A stretch of DNA of 64,000 bases, taken from the NCBI GenBank assembly GCA_900549025.1, contig URMZ01000003.1, forward strand, positions 1 to 64,000, written 5' to 3'. The notes under the pieces were generated by a model, which had not been told where the DNA came from, made no database searches, and saw nothing but the letters and a program-made list of their open reading frames with translations. This DNA is from an uncultured Collinsella sp. GTDB taxonomy: Bacteria; Actinomycetota; Coriobacteriia; Coriobacteriales; Coriobacteriaceae. The stretch's first letter is position 1. The number at the start of each line of letters is the position of its first letter. The position numbers were made by a program, and so were the translations under genes. This document shows positions 59,072 through 64,000 of the stretch, piece by piece.

Positions 59072-59725
59072 ATGGAGCGAGAGAGGATCATCGAGAAGAT
59101 CAAGAAGCTGCGCGAGCACAGCGTCGAGAACGGCTGCAACGAGGCCGAGGCGATCCAGTTCGCCCTCAAGGCCCAGAAGCTCATCGCGGACAACGACGTG
59201 GAGGAGTGGGAGCTTGCCGACGAGGTGAAGCGGGTGACCGAGACCACCACCGGGTGGACGGCAAAGGCGTGGGCGCCGAGCCTGGCGCAGACCATCGCCG
59301 ACAATTTCAGGTGCAAGGTGTACCAGCGCAGGGTGACGGCCCGCAAGTACGAGTTCGTGTTCGTCGGCTACAAGGCCGACAGCGAGGCGGCGGAGATCGT
59401 TTACGCGAACCTGCTCGAAACCTGCCACAAGCTGGCAAACGAGTATCAGGACTTCGCGTACACCGACCCCGACGCCTACTCGAACTTCGTTATCGGCTTC
59501 ATCGCCGGGGTGCGCGCCGAGCTTGAGAAGCAGTGCTTCGAGCTGATGATCGTTTGCCCCAAGGAGGTTGAGGACTACTTCGAGGGCCTGGGGCTTGGGC
59601 GATCCCATAGGCGAGGCCTCAAGGCATCCAACAACGACAGCATAAGCCGAGGCATGCAGCAGGGGCGCGACGCGGTGCGCAGCCGGCGCGTGGAGGCCCC
59701 GAGGGGCAACCTCCTCCCGGCATAG
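59072..59725 (+). CDS. DUF2786-family protein
   Basis: 217 aa, AAGGAGGC site. N-terminal ~45 residues (IIEKIKKLREHSVENGCNEAEAIQFALKAQKLIADNDV) are the DUF2786 signature. The middle part (YEFVFVGYKADSEAAEIVYANLLE) is the companion domain. Basic C-terminus. Widespread in phages and plasmids; function unknown. Confidence 0.8.
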   Translation: MERERIIEKIKKLREHSVENGCNEAEAIQFALKAQKLIADNDVEEWELADEVKRVTETTTGWTAKAWAPSLAQTIADNFRCKVYQRRVTARKYEFVFVGYKADSEAAEIVYANLLETCHKLANEYQDFAYTDPDAYSNFVIGFIAGVRAELEKQCFELMIVCPKEVEDYFEGLGLGRSHRRGLKASNNDSISRGMQQGRDAVRSRRVEAPRGNLLPA

Positions 59726-59784
59726 CAGAACGACATAGGGGCAGGGCTTCAGGCCTTGCCCCAATCTTTAGAAAGGGGCACACC

Positions 59785-60108
59785 ATGCAGGTAAAGGCAG
59801 GCGACATTTTCGAATGCGAGGGCAGTTTCTACCAAGCCATCAAGGCCACAGCGAAAACAGCCACGATCAGGCCCATAGAAAGCACCTTCGAGGGTTTGGC
59901 CGACGCCTACGGGTGGGAGCGCAAGTACATGCCCCTGCCGAACTGCTTCACCTACGACCCGATCATGGGCCGAGAGGCGAGCGACAACGGGAAGCGCCTC
60001 AAGGTCAGGGACTACGGCAGGGCGAAGAACAGCCCCGAACTCGAATTATGCGGGTACCGGCTCACCCTATGGGACGGCACCCCGAGCATCTGCGACACAT
60101 ACAACTAG
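59785..60108 (+). CDS. Small early phage protein
   Basis: 107 aa, GAAAGGGG site. Beta-rich start (VKAGDIFECEGSFYQAIKATAKTATIRPI), compact, no membrane segment. Part of the same plus-strand early operon. No family recognised. Confidence 0.6.
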   Translation: MQVKAGDIFECEGSFYQAIKATAKTATIRPIESTFEGLADAYGWERKYMPLPNCFTYDPIMGREASDNGKRLKVRDYGRAKNSPELELCGYRLTLWDGTPSICDTYN

Positions 60109-60119
60109 AAAGGCAAGCC

Positions 60120-60233
60120 ATGAAAGACCGAGAGCCGAAGCAGTGGCACGAGCTTTTGCAGATCATCAGCGAGGCCAAACGAGACCTAGAGAAGGCTATA
60201 GCAGCCGAGAAGGCCACAGGGCAGAGCAGATAG
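60120..60233 (+). CDS. 37-aa early phage peptide
   Basis: MKDREPKQWHELLQIISEAK and a Lys/Glu/Ala-rich tail: one amphipathic helix. ATG 60120 follows GAAAGGC, 11 bp after the preceding stop, and the operon terminator comes directly after, which supports it as a real gene. Confidence 0.55.
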   Translation: MKDREPKQWHELLQIISEAKRDLEKAIAAEKATGQSR

Positions 60234-60247
60234 CAGCAGGCAGCAGA

Positions 60248-60281
60248 AAGCCCCCTAGATTCGATTCTAGGGGGCTTCTTC
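60248..60281. terminator. Bidirectional terminator between early operon and minus-strand block
   Basis: AAGCCCCCTAGA/TCTAGGGGGCTT, 12 bp perfect, 6-nt loop, with CTTCTTC on the plus side. Both converging transcription units end here. Confidence 0.75.
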
Positions 60282-60294
60282 ATGCCTTCAGGGG

Positions 60295-60423
60295 CTACAC
60301 AAGCCCCCATATACTGGCAACCCAGCGAGCCAGCAGGGAACAAACCCCGATCATTGCGAGCGACACAGCCACGAGGCTACCGGCATACACCACGGCGGCT
60401 ATGACCTTCTGCGCGCGGTTCAC
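60295..60423 (-). CDS. 42-aa single-span membrane protein
   Basis: GTG 60423 overlaps the MazG-like stop (GTGA). The peptide starts NRAQKVIAAVVYAGSLVAVS and is one long hydrophobic span with a short polar N-terminus. The 4-bp overlap supports translation. Function unknown. Confidence 0.5.
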   Translation of the reverse strand: MNRAQKVIAAVVYAGSLVAVSLAMIGVCSLLARWVASIWGLV

Positions 60424-60833
60424 TTCAGGCCCCCAATCTTGGCCTTGATCTTGCTCAGCACCCCATAGGGGCGAGGAATTGGCACGAACACGAAGCGCTT
60501 GCAACCCTCGCGCCCGCAGGCACCAGGATAGGGCTTCGAGCCGGTGATGCGCCCGCGCTTGCGGTTTCTGTCCTCGCAGTCCATGAGGTGCAGGCGCATG
60601 TCGTCGCAGCCGCATGCCTTTACGAGGTTGGCAGTCGCCTGCACGACGTCGGCGCACTCCTCCATGAGGGGCTGGCGGCATTCGGCCTTGGCCTCGTCGT
60701 CGCGGCACTCGTCCCACACCTGCCAGGCGTTGTACACCTCGGAAGCCTCCTCAAGCACCTTCAGGGCTTGGGCCTTGTCGGGCGTGACGCCGTCGAACGT
60801 GGCGACGCTGCCCAAGATCACGCAGTCTTGCAT
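60420..60833 (-). CDS. MazG-like nucleotide pyrophosphohydrolase
   Basis: 137 aa from ATG 60833 (GGAG 6 bp before). Metal-binding helices KVLEEASEVYNAW and LMEECADVVQATANLV are the EExxE and ExxD of MazG/all-alpha NTP pyrophosphatases. Phage members may lower (p)ppGpp or remove modified NTPs. The C-terminal ~50 residues with Cys (CEDRNRKRG, GACGREGCKRF) are an addition. Confidence 0.82.
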   Translation of the reverse strand: MQDCVILGSVATFDGVTPDKAQALKVLEEASEVYNAWQVWDECRDDEAKAECRQPLMEECADVVQATANLVKACGCDDMRLHLMDCEDRNRKRGRITGSKPYPGACGREGCKRFVFVPIPRPYGVLSKIKAKIGGLK

Positions 60834-60834
60834 G

Positions 60835-60945
60835 TCATACTCCAATCATCCAGCGCGCGAGCGACGAAGCCGCCCACACGGCAAAAGCATCAATAATCAG
60901 GGCCACGGCGAGGAACGCCAGGCAGCCCCAGTTCACGTTTCTCAA
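60835..60945 (-). CDS. Possible 36-aa membrane peptide
   Basis: TTG 60945 (or GTG 60936) to TGA 60835: NWGCLAFLAVALIIDAFAVW is one hydrophobic span. The stop is one base from the MazG-like ATG. Weak start codon, moderate GGGGAAA site. Confidence 0.4.
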   Translation of the reverse strand: MRNVNWGCLAFLAVALIIDAFAVWAASSLARWMIGV

Positions 60946-60954
60946 GCGTTTCCC

Positions 60955-61074
60955 CTAACCGCAGGCGAACAGGGCGAGCAGGATCAGACCTGCCGCGAGC
61001 ATCCGGACAACCCAGGCCTCAAGCGCCAGGATTCCGAGCAGCAGCGCCACACCGGAGGCGGCTAGCCATCGCAT
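60955..61074 (-). CDS. 39-aa membrane peptide
   Basis: ATG 61074 overlaps the end of the Cys-rich gene upstream. MRWLAASGVALLLGILALEA then a second hydrophobic stretch ending FACG: two short spans or one long helix. Same orientation and close packing with neighbours support a real gene. Confidence 0.45.
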   Translation of the reverse strand: MRWLAASGVALLLGILALEAWVVRMLAAGLILLALFACG

Positions 61075-61352
61075 CGTTCGCACGTGTCCTCCTGCATGTC
61101 CTTGTAATGCTCGACGATCCAGTCACGCGCCCAGCAGGCGGCCTCCCATGCCGGAAGCGGGCGCTTGCCCGCCTCCTCGTCGAACGCCTCCTCGAACTCG
61201 AACTCGCAGATGCCGTAGTCGCAGCAGCCTTCCAGCAGATGCGAGCAGTCCCCGCAGGTTTTCGGCTCCTCACGGTTCCACGGCGCGTTCGGGTCTCCCT
61301 CGAAGCACCCCGGCGGGAGGTTCCAGCCACTAGGCGGCTCGTAGCCAACCAT
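61062..61352 (-). CDS. Cys-rich phage protein
   Basis: 96 aa with CGDC, CCDYGIC and CERC clusters, so probably zinc-binding. N-terminal MVGYEPPSGWNLPPGCFEGD. Start at 61352 overlaps the preceding gene's stop region (TGAGATG). No enzyme motif. Confidence 0.62.
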   Translation of the reverse strand: MVGYEPPSGWNLPPGCFEGDPNAPWNREEPKTCGDCSHLLEGCCDYGICEFEFEEAFDEEAGKRPLPAWEAACWARDWIVEHYKDMQEDTCERCDG

Positions 61353-61353
61353 C

Positions 61354-61533
61354 TCACCACACCCTCTCGAACCGGTTATGGTCGAGCCACCAGCTCGGGC
61401 AGTGCTTCAGGCCTTGCCAAAAGCGGTAGTACGTCCAATCCTTCTGGCGGTCGGCATGGCTGCAGCCGTAGAACTTCCCGTAAAGGCATGTCGAGCAGTT
61501 TTCTGGAACGTTATTCCTCTCTATCACCAACAT
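61354..61533 (-). CDS. 59-aa Cys/Trp-rich phage protein
   Basis: MLVIERNNVPENCSTCLYGK, then CSHADRQKDW and CPSWW. Cys/His spacing suggests a small zinc finger like its neighbours. ATG 61533 lies close behind the next gene upstream. Too short for many gene callers. Confidence 0.55.
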   Translation of the reverse strand: MLVIERNNVPENCSTCLYGKFYGCSHADRQKDWTYYRFWQGLKHCPSWWLDHNRFERVW

Positions 61534-61535
61534 CG

Positions 61536-61892
61536 TCAGTCACCGTCCCAAACGCCGTCGGGGCGGATACGCGCCATCGCGGCCAGCTGCAATAGGGGGC
61601 GCTTGGCGTTGCCCTCGGTGGCTTCCCAGTAATCTTCGGAAACCTCATCGGACAGCTTGGCCGCTGCCGCTTCGAGCACGGGGATGGACTCCGCGCCCGT
61701 CATGCCGTAGATGGTGCGGATGCCCTTGTCGCCGAGCACGCGGTAGTAGTGCTTGCCGTAGTTGTAGGTGACGTTCAGCCAGAGACCGGTAGTGCCGCCC
61801 ATGGCGTAGGTGCCGCCACGCATGTCGTGAAGCACGTCGGTTTGCAGCGCCTCGTGCGTCACGGGGTCGCACAGGCGTATGTCGTAGCTCAT
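61536..61892 (-). CDS. Conserved phage/mobile-element hypothetical protein
   Basis: 118 aa. MSYDIRLCDPVTHEAL, GGTYAMGGTTGLWLNVTYNYGKHYYR, GIRTIYG and the end ARIRPDGVWDGD form a recognisable conserved family found across gut Firmicutes and Actinobacteria elements (from memory). Function unknown. Confidence 0.7.
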   Translation of the reverse strand: MSYDIRLCDPVTHEALQTDVLHDMRGGTYAMGGTTGLWLNVTYNYGKHYYRVLGDKGIRTIYGMTGAESIPVLEAAAAKLSDEVSEDYWEATEGNAKRPLLQLAAMARIRPDGVWDGD

Positions 61893-62122
61893 CGCGCCTC
61901 CTCCCAGTAGTCGCAGTGGTTGTTGTCGCCCGTCACGAAGTGCTTGCCGTCGTGGTTGCAGTAGCAGCGCGTGCCGGTAGTGCTGCCCGCCTCATTGCCA
62001 TCCACGTCGAAACGGACAATGGGCACAACGTCGTGCTCGTGGTGGGCGCAGTTGCCGCATCGGTGCGCAGGCGGCTTCCACTTCTCGTGTATGTCGGGGT
62101 TGAATACGTATTGGTCGGTCAT
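61889..62122 (-). CDS. Small Cys/His-rich phage protein
   Basis: 77 aa from ATG 62122. HRCGNCAHHEHD and CYCNHDGKHFVTGDNNHCDYW suggest a zinc-binding fold, like two neighbouring genes. Overlaps the methyltransferase end by 4 bp and the next gene by 4 bp. Confidence 0.6.
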   Translation of the reverse strand: MTDQYVFNPDIHEKWKPPAHRCGNCAHHEHDVVPIVRFDVDGNEAGSTTGTRCYCNHDGKHFVTGDNNHCDYWEEAR

Positions 62123-63267
62123 TTCGGTTCTTCCTTGTCCGCCATGGCGATCCTCTTGCCGATCCAGCGCATGACCGGAACGGCCATCGAGTTGCCTATG
62201 GCCTTGTATCGCGGGCCGTCGGGGCACTCATCGGCGGGTTTGCCCCTGTACGGTATCCGCGTGTGGTTGTCTGGGAAGCCTTGGAGCCGTTCGCACTCCA
62301 AAGGCGTGAGTCTTCTGACGATCATGGTTTCTCCCTCGTCGGCGAAAAGCGTTTGTGTGTTGGCGGTAGAGAGGGTGAGCGACACATCGTCGCTCACCAG
62401 CGCTCCTTTGCCCCCCCTGCGCAGCCGCAGCGGACTACGAGGGTGCAGGCGCTCATACGCACACCGTGGGCGCATCGCCCCCGACCTTGAGGGTTCCGAC
62501 CATGTTCTCGTCGATGGCCGTGTTGGCGTTGAGGTCGGCCATCGCTATCGGCTCGGTCAGAACGGCCGGGTTGTGCCAGTCGGCAGTGCAGGTCGGTGAC
62601 ACCTCTTCCTCGTAGCCTATTCCGCCGGCCCCGCTTCCCTGGTGGTACTTGAAGCCTGCGCTTCGAGTGCAGCTTCTAGCCTCGGCGGCAAGCTGCGCCC
62701 TCTCTTCCGCGCCCGTCGAAGAACGCCCGCGCAGGCTTTCTGGCTCAACAAGTACGCCGATGGGGGGCAGGCTCCAAGGCGTCCGACAAGAAAGAGACGG
62801 CGCCGTCTTTGGGCCACTCCGAAGAACTGCGCATCAAGTACCCGCCACGCCAGGCCGTACCCGAGTTTGTCCATTTCGGACAAGAGCTGTCTGAAAGCCT
62901 CCCCACCTTCGCTTGAGAGCGCTCCGGGGACGTTTTCCCAAAGAAACCATCGAGGACGTATCTCGCGTATTGCGCGAATGTACTCAAACATGAGGCCTGA
63001 TTCACCTTGCAACCCCTCCCGTTTCCCCGCGATCGAGAACGACTGGCACGGGCTGCCTCCCACGACCAGATCGCACTTGCCGCGATACTTCTTCCACTTA
63101 ACCTTCGTCACGTCACCGACGTTCGGCACGTTGGGATAACGCTCGGCGAGAACGGCACTGGGGAACTCATCGAACTCCGCGAAGCACAGCGGCTCCCATC
63201 CGAGCGGTTCCCACGCGACCGTGGCGGCTTCTATCCCGCTGAAAAGCGATACGTACTTCATCTGCAT
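62119..63267 (-). pseudogene. Phage C5-cytosine DNA methyltransferase, frame-disrupted
   Basis: Motifs I (SLFSGIEAA), IV (GGSPCQSFSIAG), VI (WENVPG) and VIII (QRRRRLFLVG) are in the first frame from 63267. At a run of six Gs (62762-62767, plus strand) the frame shifts; the expected continuation VLVEPESLRG...FKYHQGSGAGGIGYEEEVSP is one frame away and stops at 62454. The target-recognition end and motif X (YKAIGNSMAVPVMRW) are in a third piece, itself shifted at a run of seven Cs (62411-62417). Either decayed or carrying homopolymer sequencing errors. Confidence 0.8.
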
Positions 63268-63476
63268 CGCCCGATGCTCTTTAGGTACAGGTTGCTGCGG
63301 CGCGATCGCGCTAGCGCGCGGCGATAGCGGCGCTGCCACCTCGGGTCGAGCCGCTTCGCCAGCTTGCGTATCGACTTCGCCGCTTGGCGGAACGCCCGCG
63401 CGAAGCACTCGGCCAACGCCTTCACGGCATCCACCGTCATGCGGGCTGCCTCGGCGGAGAACTCGCTACTCCTCAT
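63258..63476 (-). CDS. Small basic phage protein
   Basis: 72 aa from ATG 63476. Helical and very basic in the second half (IRKLAKRLDPRWQRRYRRALARSRRSNLYL). Overlaps both neighbours by about 10 bp. May bind nucleic acid; no family recognised. Confidence 0.55.
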   Translation of the reverse strand: MRSSEFSAEAARMTVDAVKALAECFARAFRQAAKSIRKLAKRLDPRWQRRYRRALARSRRSNLYLKSIGRCR

Positions 63477-63834
63477 AAAGCACCTCCAACCCGTATGCGG
63501 TGGCGGCGTCGTGTTCGATCTTGCAGCCTCGGGCGTCTTCCCAGCCCTTGCAGAAGTAGGCCGCATGACAAAGGCTCATGTTCTCAAGCGACTTCGCGAG
63601 GAAGCACAGCGGAACCTGCACCACGCCGCGCTCCTTCATGGCCTCGTCGCTGTACCACTCGTCGGTGAATAGGGTGTTCACGACCTCGTAGCCCATCTGG
63701 CGCAGCTTCGCCACGGCGAGGTCGCGCGTGGCCACGATTTCCTCGTCTGTCTTGCCGGCCATCGGCTGCGAGATCATGGCCTTCTTCACGGTTGCGGCTT
63801 CCTTGGCGGTCTCGGTTTTCTTCTCGTCGGTCAT
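63466..63834 (-). CDS. DUF4406-like (nucleoside deoxyribosyltransferase-like) protein
   Basis: 122 aa from ATG 63834. KAMISQPMAGKTDEEI, then GYEVVNTLF, and GWEDARGCKIEHDAATAYGLEVLYE near the end match the DUF4406/2-deoxyribosyltransferase-like fold common in phages. A role in nucleotide salvage is possible but not shown. Confidence 0.75.
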   Translation of the reverse strand: MTDEKKTETAKEAATVKKAMISQPMAGKTDEEIVATRDLAVAKLRQMGYEVVNTLFTDEWYSDEAMKERGVVQVPLCFLAKSLENMSLCHAAYFCKGWEDARGCKIEHDAATAYGLEVLYEE

Positions 63835-64000
63835 CAGATTTCCTTTCCTATCAGCTTCCACAGGTCGAGGAGCGTTCTCCTGCACCTGCGTATATCGTTC
63901 TGTATCTGGGTCTTGCCCTGCCCGTCTTCCAGGCCGTAGCCGAGGCTGCCGTAGGTGTGCAGGCACGACTCGCTAGCCTCTCGGGCCTCAATGTTGTCGC
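63834..64000 (-). CDS. Phage protein, truncated by the window edge
   Basis: The C-terminal ~55 residues are visible: SCLHTYGSLGYGLEDGQGKT, then a basic helix ending LLDLWKLIGKEI. The stop overlaps the next ATG (TGATG). The start lies beyond the window. Family not identifiable from this part. Confidence 0.55.
   Translation of the reverse strand, partial: DNIEAREASESCLHTYGSLGYGLEDGQGKTQIQNDIRRCRRTLLDLWKLIGKEI

Overview
The window reads as a chromosomal segment of a high-GC Gram-positive gut actinobacterium of the Coriobacteriia, most like Collinsella. This assignment is an inference from protein style, gene content and an actinobacterial-type tmRNA; no database search was run. About 1-32,000 is host chromosome. 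From about 32,100 to the right edge is one siphovirus-type prophage that runs out of the window.

Host part, left to right: an AraC regulator divergent from a two-gene ABC transporter (173-4876); a miniature inverted-repeat element (4952-5129); a small DUF6110-like protein with a heavy-metal P-type ATPase (5352-7691); a RelB-like/PIN toxin-antitoxin pair (7831-8696); tmRNA (9427-9790), followed by a repeat-rich stretch that includes a 62-bp-period array of covarying palindromes (10121-10383); a patatin-like lipase; rplM-rpsI; glmM; a glucose-type EIIA; nagB; a 998-aa ATPase/SARP-type regulator; yhbY; a methyltransferase; a UPF0210 protein. Next comes a methionine/one-carbon cluster (metF, a separate MetH-reactivation-domain gene, and a metH lacking that domain), interrupted by a lower-GC DNA methyltransferase/putative restriction enzyme pair. 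A type III glutamine synthetase and a flavodoxin-ferredoxin protein end the host part.

Prophage part: a displaced tRNA 3' end at 32078-32095 probably marks one attachment site. The late genes are on the minus strand, so they run from high to low coordinates: terminase, portal, minor head protein, scaffold, decoration, capsid, connectors, tail tube, frameshifted tail chaperone, tape measure, tail tip proteins, fibre, diversity-generating retroelement (DGR), XkdX, holin, amidase. A repressor-type HTH gene (57619-57873) faces a plus-strand early operon (58095-60233), with palindromic operators between them. Right of that is a second minus-strand block of small, Cys-rich or membrane proteins, a MazG-like protein and a broken C5 methyltransferase. 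No integrase is seen, so it should lie beyond 64,000.

The most notable system is the complete DGR at 35125-38208: target gene with a 128-bp variable repeat, Avd-like accessory gene, template repeat and reverse transcriptase. All 14 differences between template and variable repeat fall at template adenines, mostly in AAC/AAT codons. Other points of interest are the covarying palindrome array beside ssrA, a minor head protein carrying a toxin-like C-terminal domain, and several inverted-repeat elements.
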